A DNA stretch of 64,000 nt. Origin: an uncultured Clostridia bacterium. Lineage in GTDB: Bacteria; Bacillota; Clostridia; TANB77; CAG-508. Below are positions 9,074-17,027 of the stretch, piece by piece. Location of the stretch: contig CAKOPZ010000001.1 in the NCBI GenBank assembly GCA_934101145.1, positions 1-64,000 of the forward strand, in the 5' to 3' direction. Position 1 is the first letter of the stretch. Each line of letters starts with the position of its first letter. Under the pieces are notes generated by a model. It worked only from the letters and a program-made list of their open reading frames with translations, had not been told where the DNA came from and did no database searches. The position numbers were made by a program, and so were the translations under genes.

Positions 9074-10306
9074 ATGAACAAATTAAATGGAGAGGAAAGA
9101 AGGTTAAAGCTGAAAAACAACACAGAGACAGGAATTACGCTAATTGCATTAGTCGTAACTATTGTGGTTTTAATAATACTTGCAACAGTAAGCATCAATG
9201 CAGTGCTAGGACAAAATGGAATAATAGGGAAGGCAAAGCAGGCGAAGGAGTCATATGAAAAAAGTGTAAAAGCAGAAGATACAGCAATGCAGGAATTACT
9301 AAATGAAATGGCACAATATAATGCAGGAAGTTCATCTGACGATGGAAAAGTTACATTACCAGATGGATGGGATGGAGACAAAGTAAATCCAGTAAAAAGT
9401 GAAGATAACGTAGTTGTGCCAGTGCCAAAAGGATATACAGCTTCAACAGTTGAAGGGGAAAAGAGTGTATCAACAGGATTTGTAATAAAAGAAGGAAACG
9501 ATGGAAGCAAAACAGAAGGAATAAATGAATTTGTGTGGGTGCCTGTAAGTAATATATCAGATATATATGATGAGGCAAATAATGCGGGACAATTATGGGA
9601 GTTTAGTGGAACAACATCTACAAAAATCACACCTTCAAGTAGTCGCGAGCCTAATATAGTAGTAGGTTTTAGGGGGAGTCTCGATGCAGACAACACTAAT
9701 CTACAACAAGCAGGCTTATCAAGTACAGCAACAGCAAGTGATTTTAAGACACAATTACAAAATGAATTTAATGAGATGATAAATAGTGTAAAAACATATG
9801 GAGGATTTTATATAGGAAGATTTGAAACAGGAAATCTCAGTCAAACAAAGGCAGTAGTGCAAAAGAATAATACAGATATAGAAAGTCAAACATGGTATAC
9901 ACAATATAAACTATGTAAAACAATAAAAACAAATGATAATGTAACAACAAGTATGATATGGGGATGTCAATGGGATGCAACATTAAGATGGATGCAAACA
10001 AATACAAATTCAGAAGTGGCAAATTTTCCAACAAATTCAACTGGAAAGGGAAATTATAAAGATATAAATGGAAATGTATTAATACCAACAGGATCAAACA
10101 GTAGCTATGCAGTAAATAACATATATGATATGGCAGGAAATGTATATGATTGGACAATTGAGGCAGGCAGTGCGAATTTTCGTGTTCTACGCGGAGGTGA
10201 TTGCGGCGGTACAGGTTCGGATTACCCAGCTAGCTATCGTAGGAACGGCGATCCGACCGATATGGGTTTCTCCTCTGCTTGTAGGTCCACACTTTATATA
10301 AAGTAA
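9074..10306 (+). CDS. Prepilin-like protein with C-terminal FGE/C-type-lectin fold, probable DGR target
   Basis: A 410-residue protein. The N-terminus (about 18-50) is a type IV prepilin-like segment: a GITLIALVVTIVVLIIL core after a polar leader, then NAVLGQNGII. The middle holds FVWVPV and the C-terminal quarter YDMAGNVYDW, then RVLRGGD and a final CRSTLYIK, the pattern of formylglycine-generating-enzyme/C-type-lectin folds. The last ~130 bp are strikingly G+C rich (65 of 120 bases over 10171-10290 by my count) in a gene otherwise around 35%. That matches variable regions of diversity-generating retroelements, whose adenines are mutagenised. No reverse transcriptase or template repeat is in the window, so diversification is inferred and would act from elsewhere. 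The SD AAAGGAG precedes the ATG. Confidence 0.8.
   Translation: MNKLNGEERRLKLKNNTETGITLIALVVTIVVLIILATVSINAVLGQNGIIGKAKQAKESYEKSVKAEDTAMQELLNEMAQYNAGSSSDDGKVTLPDGWDGDKVNPVKSEDNVVVPVPKGYTASTVEGEKSVSTGFVIKEGNDGSKTEGINEFVWVPVSNISDIYDEANNAGQLWEFSGTTSTKITPSSSREPNIVVGFRGSLDADNTNLQQAGLSSTATASDFKTQLQNEFNEMINSVKTYGGFYIGRFETGNLSQTKAVVQKNNTDIESQTWYTQYKLCKTIKTNDNVTTSMIWGCQWDATLRWMQTNTNSEVANFPTNSTGKGNYKDINGNVLIPTGSNSSYAVNNIYDMAGNVYDWTIEAGSANFRVLRGGDCGGTGSDYPASYRRNGDPTDMGFSSACRSTLYIK
10171..10303 (+). other. Candidate DGR variable region
   Basis: This 3' segment of the prepilin/FGE gene is G+C-rich relative to its surroundings and encodes the part of the lectin fold that varies in known DGR targets. The end (ACACTTTATATAAA) recurs at 12372-12385, beyond the neighbouring gene. 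There is no template repeat in this window. Confidence 0.5.
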
Positions 10307-10429
10307 CCTGGGGCTAATCTGACGTAGGGACATAAAATTGGAAAAAATTACAAATGGAAAATAGTGTTTATGGACCTTGTCAAGTCTGGTTGTTTATGAG
10401 ATAATAAAAATGTAGTTTTTTTCCAACAT

Positions 10430-10461
10430 AAAAATGTAGGAAAACCTACATTTTTCTTTTT
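10430..10461 (+). terminator. Intrinsic terminator of the prepilin/FGE gene
   Basis: AAAAATGTAGG (10430-10440), a 4-base loop, CCTACATTTTT (10445-10455), then CTTTTT. Confidence 0.8.
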
Positions 10462-10603
10462 GCTTAAAAAGGTAAAAAATGGTAAAATATAAGTGTTCAA
10501 AACAAATTTTACGAAAGAAGGTGTTTTTATGTATTATAATACGTAAAAAGAAATTACAACAGAAAATTTAGAGGACAGTTATTAACAAAAAGTAATAAAA
10601 GTA

Positions 10604-10633
10604 TTGCAATTTGTGAGTAGCAAATGATAAAAT
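10604..10633 (+). promoter_or_regulatory. Promoter of the (GA)n-controlled small ORF
   Basis: TTGCAA (10604-10609) and TAAAAT (10628-10633) with 18 bp between, 40 bp before the ATG at 10673. Confidence 0.45.
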
Positions 10634-10672
10634 GAAGAAGTGAAAAATAAACAAAAGGAGCACACAAAAGAA

Positions 10673-10856
10673 ATGAAATATGAAACCGTTGGGGCTGTAA
10701 GAGAGAGAGAGAGAGAGAGAGCCACAGTTTAGCAAAATAAATATAGAAGAAAATAGAGGCAAAAAGCCTCTATTTGTGATAGAGAAAAAGACAGAGAACA
10801 AACAGATTGTATTAAACAAGAAGACTGAAAAGTTTTTAAGGTTAATGCAGTTATAG
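10673..10856 (+). CDS. Small ORF interrupted at a (GA)n repeat, putatively phase-variable (off here)
   Basis: ATG 10673, with GGAG 12 bases upstream, opens MKYETVGAVRERERERATV and stops at 10730-10732. Past the dinucleotide repeat, a second frame stays open to TAG 10854-10856 and encodes a polar tail (PQFSKINIEENRGKKPLF and on, ending RLMQL). Adding one GA unit or removing two fuses the two into a basic protein of about 61 residues with an Arg-Glu repeat. Both halves look protein-like, so I read it as one gene set off by the repeat length in this assembly. Function unknown; a repeat-length assembly error is possible. Confidence 0.45.
10701..10721. repeat. (GA)n microsatellite
   Basis: Ten and a half uninterrupted GA units, the only dinucleotide run of this length in the window, inside the small ORF at 10673. 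Confidence 0.95.
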
Positions 10857-11059
10857 AATAGTTTGTTATCTGTCTTTTTTGTGTGGTTGTTAGAATTGAA
10901 CATATATAATTTGTGTGCTTAATTAAATGAGGTGATGTGCAGAAATAATGAATTATTTTGATTTTGTATGAAATTGAAGAGTTAGAAAATAGTTAAGATA
11001 AAATAAAAAATTATATTCGATGTAAAAATGAAATATAAATAAAAGGAGGAATTTATATA
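10857..11059. other. Non-coding spacer before the second prepilin-like gene
   Basis: A-rich sequence with no supported gene; it ends in the AAAAGGAGG ribosome site of the gene at 11060. Confidence 0.5.
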
Positions 11060-12329
11060 ATGAAAGATAAAAAAGAGACAGGTATTACGCTTATTGCTTT
11101 AGTTGTAACAATAGTAGTTTTGATAATACTTGCAACAGTAAGTATAAATGCAGTACTAGGACAAAATGGAATCATAAAAAAAGCAAAACAGGCAAAAGAG
11201 ATGTATCAGGAAGCAAAAACAAATGAAGAAATTGAATTAAATAGTTTATTTTCCGAAATGGAAAAATTTTTTGATGAAAATAAGGATTCTGTAGAAGGAA
11301 CATTATTAGTACTTGAAGAAAATGAAGATAGCATAAAAGTAAAAATGACAAGAGATGGGGCAGAGAAATATCAATTTAGTTTGGATGGCACTAATTGGAG
11401 TCCTGAACAAGGTGAAGATGAATATACATTTAAGAATCTTGCCAAAACGATGGTTAATAATGAGAATTATCAAGAGATAACTGGAACAGAATATAAAGTA
11501 TATTCAAAAGTAATAGATAGTGATGGAGAGGAGTTTGTATATGGTCCTATATATGCAAAAACTTCAGTGATTGTAGAGGGAGATTCAAAATATTTGGAAT
11601 ACGAAGAAGAAAATGGAGAAATAACTATTACAGGAATATTATACAATCAGGATTATCAATTAAATAGTTTAGAAGATATGGAGAACATGTTAGCATCTCC
11701 AGAAAAAATACTAATTCCATCATATATAGATGGAAAACCAGTTACAAGAATATCAGAAGAATTAATAAAAGAGATGACGACTACATTAAAAGAAAAAGAT
11801 GAAAATGTACATGTGTGGGCAAAAAATAATGAGCGGTTGGGGCTACATGGCTAATCAATTAGTAGTAAAAGAAACGGGTGATTATAGTCCATTAAAAATT
11901 TTTAAAAATGCCCAAGAAACTATTGATTTTTATTTATTGTATGAAAATGCATATAGAGTAATAAAGAAAGTAACAAGTGATCACGAGCTCGGAGAACCAC
12001 AGGGGAACTTTAAAATAAGGTCTTATGAGTTAGTGATACCTCCTAGTGTAAAAGAATATGTGGATAATACTAAGATAAGTAGCGTAAAAACAAAAAATAT
12101 TGTATATTCAAATAATAGTAATGAAAGAAATATAGTAATGACTAATCTCATTATTGGTAAGACAAGATTAAAATTAGAAAATTTTTTGGATTTTAATAAT
12201 ATAGATAAAAGTGATTATTCAAAGTTAACTTTTTTAGGAAAAAAGAATTTGAATGAAATACAAAACAACAGTAGCTTAAACATGGCATTAGAACAAGCAA
12301 CTAATTCGGAAATTGAATTTATAAATTAA
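11060..12329 (+). CDS. Prepilin-like surface protein needing a +1 shift at CGG
   Basis: The first frame (11060-11854) has the same prepilin-like N-terminus as the 9074 gene (TGITLIALVVTIVVL, then NAVLGQNGII), followed by an acidic Glu/Asp-rich region. It reaches an in-frame CGG at 11834-11836 and stops seven codons later. Skipping the C (11835 GGT onward) opens the frame to 12329 and gives a single 422-residue protein reading NNE-GWGYMANQL across the junction. The C-terminal half contains LVIPPSVKEY and TNLIIGKTRL, weakly like BspA leucine-rich repeats. No single-frame alternative joins the halves. If not recoded, it is a frameshifted pseudogene. SD AAAAGGAGG precedes the ATG. Confidence 0.65.
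11834..11836 (+). other. In-frame CGG, inferred +1 recoding site
   Basis: Context GAG-CGG-TTG. Reading GAG-(C)-GGT-TGG continues the protein; normal reading stops at 11852-11854. Confidence 0.55.
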
Positions 12330-12361
12330 ATAAATGGATAAATATTTTTATAATCAAATGA

Positions 12362-12390
12362 GATGCAGACCTACACTTTATATAAAATAA
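12362..12390 (+). pseudogene. Remnant of a DGR-target-like 3' end
   Basis: Encodes RCRPTLYIK and a stop, matching the C-terminus (CRSTLYIK, stop) of the 9074 gene with few base changes, but no gene runs into it. A second FGE-type gene was probably lost here. Confidence 0.55.
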
Positions 12391-12396
12391 CATATT

Positions 12397-12445
12397 CCTA
12401 CGAAGATAAAATATCAAAAATATTTCACCTTCGTAGGTTTTTTTT
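12397..12445 (+). terminator. Intrinsic terminator
   Basis: CCTACGAAG (12397-12405) pairs with CTTCGTAGG (12429-12437) followed by eight T. Confidence 0.85.
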
Positions 12446-12515
12446 ATTTACAAAAAGTGTGGCAAATGATACAATATGAGTATTAAAAACAATTTTTTTA
12501 GAAATGAGGAATAAC

Positions 12516-13346
12516 ATGAAAACACCAAAAGTATTGTATATATTAATTGCGGTTTTTTGTACATTTGCAATAATTGCAGGAGTGTATGCACAATTTATAG
12601 AAGGAAAATCTTCTAGTCGTACAAATGAGGTTGGAAATCAAACAGAAACAGTAAAAGATAGGGAAGCCATAAAGGCAGAATTTAATGAGCTATTTACAAA
12701 TACTTTAAATTTAAATGGTTATGATACAACTGCAATAGTTAGATTTAAAGCAGATAAAGAAATTGTTTATCCAATGGAAAAAACTGAAAATACAGATGCA
12801 TATGAGATAGATATACATCTTCCTGTAATGAATATTAAGAGTGATGTAGCTAGTTCATTTAATAAGGTAACACAAGCCGTTTTTGCAAACAAAGCAAATG
12901 AAATTCTAAAACAGAAAGAGGCTACTACTTCAAAAACTCTATATTCTGTTGATTATGTTGCATATATAAATGGAGAGGTACTTTCTGTTGCTATTAAATC
13001 AACATTAAAAGAGGGAGATAATGCACAAAGAGTGATGATTCAAACATATAATTATAACTTAGTAACAGGTGCAGAGGTTAAATTAAGTGATATTGTAACG
13101 CAAAAAGCATATAACAAAGATGAAGTAAATAGTAAAATACAGCAAGTTGTAACAGAGGCAGATGCTGAATCTAAGGCTATTGCAAGTGCAGGGTATAATG
13201 AAGTATATTCGAGAAATTTAGATGATAGTATGTACTTAGTAGATAATAGCTCAATATTTTTACTAGGACCTGATTCAAAACTATACATAATTTATGCATA
13301 TGGAAATCAAAACTTTACTTCAGAAATGGATATTGTAGTATTTTAA
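12516..13346 (+). CDS. Membrane-anchored DUF4163/DUF3298-like protein
   Basis: A 276-residue protein with an N-terminal membrane helix (about 6-26) and an extracytoplasmic domain. The pattern DIHLPVMN, then INGEVLSVAIKSTL, YNYNLVTGAEVKLSDIV and a C-terminal LYIIYAYG resembles the DUF4163-DUF3298 module of RsiV-like and PdaC-like proteins, where it binds lysozyme or accompanies peptidoglycan deacetylase. There is no catalytic domain and no sigma factor next to it, so the role is open. I start at ATG 12516, which has GAGGA five bases upstream; ATG 12504 lacks a ribosome site. It sits 17 bp before topB. Confidence 0.6.
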   Translation: MKTPKVLYILIAVFCTFAIIAGVYAQFIEGKSSSRTNEVGNQTETVKDREAIKAEFNELFTNTLNLNGYDTTAIVRFKADKEIVYPMEKTENTDAYEIDIHLPVMNIKSDVASSFNKVTQAVFANKANEILKQKEATTSKTLYSVDYVAYINGEVLSVAIKSTLKEGDNAQRVMIQTYNYNLVTGAEVKLSDIVTQKAYNKDEVNSKIQQVVTEADAESKAIASAGYNEVYSRNLDDSMYLVDNSSIFLLGPDSKLYIIYAYGNQNFTSEMDIVVF

Positions 13347-13363
13347 GTAAAAGGGGCTAGAAA

Positions 13364-15307
13364 ATGGCAAAAAGTTTATTAATTACGGAAAAGCCTTCTG
13401 TAGCAATGGAATTTGCAAAAGTTCTAAAAATAAACGGAACAAGAAAAGATGGATATTTAGAGGCAGAAAATTGGATTGTAACTTGGTGTGTTGGACATCT
13501 TGTTACAATGTCTTATCCAGAAAAATATGATGAAAAATTAAAATTTTGGAGACTTGATACACTTCCATTTATGCCCAAAGAGTATAAATATGAAGTAATT
13601 CCAAGTGTTCAAAGACAGTTTAACATTATACAGAATTTACTTTCTAGAGAGGATGTAGATTCTGTTTATGTTGCTACTGACTCCGGACGTGAGGGAGAAT
13701 ATATTTTTAGACTTGTTGAGCAACAAATTGGAATAAAAAAGCCAAATAGAAGAAGAGTGTGGATCGATTCACAAACTGAGGAAGAAATAAAAAGAGGAAT
13801 TAGTGAGGCAAAAGATTTATCAGAGTATGATAGTTTGTCAGATTCAGCATATTTACGTGCAAAAGAAGACTATTTAATTGGTATAAATTTTTCTAGGCTT
13901 CTCTCTATAATTTATGGAAGAAGGCTTGCAAAAGAGCTTGAAGAAGACAGAGTTTCTATTTCTGTTGGAAGAGTTATGACATGCGTTTTAGGTATGATAG
14001 TTTCAAGAGAAAGGGAAATAAGAGGATTTGTAAAAACTCCGTATTATAAAATAGTTGGAGAGTTTGGTGATGAAAATTCGTCATTTAAGGCTGAGTGGAA
14101 GGTATGCGAAAAGTCTGTAATGTACGAATCTCCAAAACTATATAATGAATCTGGTTTTAAGAAAGAATCTGATGCAAAGGACTTTATACTTTCGTTTGAA
14201 GGTAAAAAAGCAATTGTATCAGAAGTGAAAAAAACAAAGTCAAAAGAGAATGCACCACTTTTATTTAATTTAGCAGAAATACAAAATGAGTGTACAAAAA
14301 GATTTAAGATTAAACCTGATGAGACACTTGAAGTGATACAAAATTTGTATGAAAAGAAGCTGGTTACATATCCAAGAACTGATGCAAGAGTGCTTTCAAC
14401 TGCAATTGCAAAGGTAATATCTAAAAATCTAAATGGTATTGCAAAAGGATTTAAAGATGAAGAAGTGCAAGGATATATTAAAACAATGTCAGAGGAAAAG
14501 TTTAAAACCGATTTAACAAAAACAAAGTATGTTAATGATAGCAAAATAACGGATCATTATGCAATTATTCCAACAGGACAAGGGTATGAAAATTTTGAGC
14601 AACTTCCAGAACTTCAAAAGAAAATATATAAAGTTATTGTAAAAAGATTTTTGGCAATTTTTTACCCACCAGCAGAATATAATAAAATTTCCGCGGTGGT
14701 TACAATTGATAATGAGCAGTTTTTGACGAGTGGCAAAGTATGTACAAAACTTGGTTATTTGGAGGTACTTCAGGAAAGAAGAAATGTTGAAGATGTGGAT
14801 AAAACAGATGCAAAATCAGATAAAAGTGGAGATAATGAAAATTTAAAAATTTTATCTACATTAAAAAAGGGAGAAGAAATTTCTGTTATTAATTTTGAAA
14901 CTAAAACATCTGAAACATCTCCTCCAACAAGATATAATTCTGGTTCAATTATTCTTGCAATGGAAAATGCAGGTAAACTAATTGAAGATGAGGAATTAAG
15001 AGAGCAAATAAAAGGTGCTGGAATTGGTACAAGTGCAACTAGAGCAGAGATAATGAAAAAGCTAGAGAGAATAGGATATATTGCAATTAATACAAAAACA
15101 CAGATTATAACACCTACTAAAAAGGGGGAGGCAATTTATGATGTGGTGTATGGTGCGATGCCAGATATGCTTAATCCAAAGCTTACTGCAAGTTGGGAAA
15201 AAGGACTTGATATGGTAGCAAAAAAAGAGATTAAATCAGATGAGTTTATGACAAAGCTTGAAGCATACATTAATTCAAAAGTAAATAAATTGGTTGTTAA
15301 GTGGTAA
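13364..15307 (+). CDS. topB: DNA topoisomerase III (type IA)
   Basis: A 647-residue type IA topoisomerase that decatenates and relaxes DNA through a tyrosine-linked single-strand break. The TOPRIM domain is at the N-terminus (LLITEKPSVAMEFAKV; VATDSGREGEYI with acidic metal ligands). The catalytic tyrosine is Y336 in the motif VTYPRTDARVLS. GAGIGTSATRAEIM follows in domain IV. There are no C-terminal zinc ribbons, as in TopB rather than TopA. An AAAAGGGG site precedes the ATG. The spacing suggests co-transcription with the preceding DUF gene. Confidence 0.94.
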   Translation: MAKSLLITEKPSVAMEFAKVLKINGTRKDGYLEAENWIVTWCVGHLVTMSYPEKYDEKLKFWRLDTLPFMPKEYKYEVIPSVQRQFNIIQNLLSREDVDSVYVATDSGREGEYIFRLVEQQIGIKKPNRRRVWIDSQTEEEIKRGISEAKDLSEYDSLSDSAYLRAKEDYLIGINFSRLLSIIYGRRLAKELEEDRVSISVGRVMTCVLGMIVSREREIRGFVKTPYYKIVGEFGDENSSFKAEWKVCEKSVMYESPKLYNESGFKKESDAKDFILSFEGKKAIVSEVKKTKSKENAPLLFNLAEIQNECTKRFKIKPDETLEVIQNLYEKKLVTYPRTDARVLSTAIAKVISKNLNGIAKGFKDEEVQGYIKTMSEEKFKTDLTKTKYVNDSKITDHYAIIPTGQGYENFEQLPELQKKIYKVIVKRFLAIFYPPAEYNKISAVVTIDNEQFLTSGKVCTKLGYLEVLQERRNVEDVDKTDAKSDKSGDNENLKILSTLKKGEEISVINFETKTSETSPPTRYNSGSIILAMENAGKLIEDEELREQIKGAGIGTSATRAEIMKKLERIGYIAINTKTQIITPTKKGEAIYDVVYGAMPDMLNPKLTASWEKGLDMVAKKEIKSDEFMTKLEAYINSKVNKLVVKW

Positions 15308-15349
15308 TAAATTAGTACATAAAAAACTTATATAAAAGAGGTAAAATAG

Positions 15350-16424
15350 ATGCTTATAAGAAACACAGGATTAGAAGTTAATTTGAAAAATTTGGCAAAA
15401 AATTTAAGAATGTTAAATAGAAGACATCAACAATATGAATACCGTTTTGCCGTTGTGAAAGCAGATTGCTATGGAATGGGAAGCTGTGCAAAGGTAATAA
15501 AAACAATAGTAGAGAATGGTTGTAATTATTTAGCTGTCGCAACACTTGAGGAAGCACTTGAAATACGAAAGAGAGTTGATACTCCGATTTTGTGCTTAGG
15601 AGTAGTTTCAAGTCAATATATTGAGACATGTATTCAAAATGATATTACAGTTACAATACCAAGTGTTGCTTATTTAGAAGAAATTTTAAAAGAGAATGAT
15701 GGTGATGGCCTAAAGGTTCATCTAAAAATTAATACTGGAATGAATAGGCTAGGAGTAAGTAGCAATAATGAAGCTTTAAAAGCTGTTGGTCTTATTAAAT
15801 TAAATCATATTAAACTTGAGGGAATATTTACACATATTTATGATGCTGAAAATGCAGAAAGATATTTAAAGCAACTTGAAAAGTTTGTGGAGATAATTGA
15901 TGGAATTAACTTAGAAAAAGTTAAAATAATTCATATTGCAGCAAGTGAAGCTGTTATGAATTATACAAAACCTCCCTTTGTAAATGGTTGCAGATTTGGA
16001 CTTGTAATGTATGGATTTACTGATAAAAAAGCATTACGTTTAAGAAATGTGATAGAACTGTATAGTGAAGTTGTACAAATAAATGAATTAAATCCAGGAG
16101 ATACGCTTCGGATATGGTGGAACATATAAAGCGACAGAAAAAACAAAAATTGCAGTGGTTTCTATTGGATATGCAGATGGAGTTATAAGGAAAAATACAG
16201 GTAGAAATGTATATATAAATGATAAACCATATGAGATAGTTGGAAATATTTGCATGGATATGTTATTTGTAAAAGTAGATGATGAAGTAAAAGTACATGA
16301 TAGGGTAGAAATCTTAAGAGACATTGATCATATTGAGGAGGTTGCAAAGCATCTAGATACAATACCTTATGAGGTAATTTGTACAATAGGTAAAAGAGTT
16401 CCTAGAATATATAAAGCAAGATAA
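15350..16424 (+). CDS. alr: Alanine racemase, read through a +1 shift at CGG
   Basis: Converts L-alanine to D-alanine for peptidoglycan; a PLP fold III enzyme. Part 1 (15350-16108) has the PLP lysine K37 in VVKADCYGMG and the barrel motifs HLKINTGMNRLG and EGIFTHIYDAE. It meets an in-frame CGG at 16109-16111 and would stop at 16127-16129 after 259 residues. Skipping the C gives GDTL-GYGGTYKATEKTKI and restores the C-terminal domain, including IGYADG with the second catalytic tyrosine and CMDM. The joined protein is 357 residues, normal for the family. The shift falls within a conserved motif, so the corrected reading is near-certain as ancestry. Whether the base is real, recoded or an assembly error is open. 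Confidence 0.88.
16109..16111 (+). other. In-frame CGG, inferred +1 recoding site in alr
   Basis: Context CTT-CGG-ATA. Reading CTT-(C)-GGA-TAT restores the conserved GYGGT segment. Confidence 0.65.
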
Positions 16425-16485
16425 TAACAAATCTATTATAAATAAGATAGAACTTTAGAGAGACAAAAGAAGAGAGGAGAAAGTT

Positions 16486-16857
16486 ATGAAAGATAATAAA
16501 TTAATACCTTATAAAAAGAATATTTTTACAAAGATAATAAATTTCTTTAAGAATTTATTTGTTAGAAAAGAAGAAATTGCTATGCCAGATACTGATGACA
16601 AAAAAGTTGATATTATGGCGCAAAGAGAAAAATTTGCTAGGAGTATAGAAATAAAAGAAAATGAAGGAGAAAAAAGATTAAAAGCTATTCAATTACAGTA
16701 TGATAATGGAGAAATAGACGAGGATGACATATCAGAAGAAGATATTGATAAACTTGTAGAAATGTATGAAAAAGAGACAGATGAATTAAATGCAGATACA
16801 GAAAAAAGAAAAAGACATATTGCGAAAATGCTAGAAGAATTAAAACGAACATCATAG
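16486..16857 (+). CDS. Hypothetical basic/acidic coiled-coil protein
   Basis: A 123-residue protein I do not recognise. The first 25 residues are basic with an amphipathic stretch (IFTKIINFFKNLF); the rest is Glu/Lys-rich with predicted long helices, probably a coiled coil (about 50-120). No signal peptide, cysteines or known motif is seen. A GAGAGGAG site lies upstream and composition matches its neighbours, so it looks like a real gene. It may be co-transcribed with alr. Confidence 0.6.
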   Translation: MKDNKLIPYKKNIFTKIINFFKNLFVRKEEIAMPDTDDKKVDIMAQREKFARSIEIKENEGEKRLKAIQLQYDNGEIDEDDISEEDIDKLVEMYEKETDELNADTEKRKRHIAKMLEELKRTS

Positions 16858-16965
16858 TATAAAAATAGTGAAAAATAATAAAAAAACCATTATTAGAAAA
16901 TTAAAGTACACCTTAAATGTTGGAAAAATCTGATATTTATAGGTGTATTTTCTGTTTTAAATTTA

Positions 16966-16994
16966 TTGCAGGAAAAAATTAAGTATGATAAAAT
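16966..16994 (+). promoter_or_regulatory. Promoter of helicase copy 1
   Basis: TTGCAG (16966-16971) and TAAAAT (16989-16994), 17 bp apart. The same promoter is duplicated at 23148-23176. Confidence 0.6.
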
Positions 16995-17027
16995 GAAAGT
17001 GTAGATTAAAAATGAACGGAGTAGAGT

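Larger units (their letters stand above)
10307..10672. other. Non-coding stretch after the prepilin/FGE gene
   Basis: No supported gene is present. It holds the terminator at 10430-10461, a very short open frame at 10530 (5 codons, with a good ribosome site, perhaps a gene remnant) and the promoter of the (GA)n ORF at 10604-10633. Confidence 0.5.

Noticed and set aside
10201..10246. CGG triplets in the G+C-rich DGR-like segment as extra recoding sites
   Set aside because: None is in frame; the segment reads through normally as RGGDCGGTGSD.
11799..12329. A separate gene overlapping the end of the second prepilin-like frame
   Set aside because: Its first codons are antisense-like overlap without a ribosome site; it continues the upstream protein after the CGG.
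16155..16424. Open frame encoding an isolated alanine racemase C-terminal domain as a separate gene
   Set aside because: No ribosome site, no family of free-standing domains of this kind; it joins in frame with the upstream part by skipping one base.
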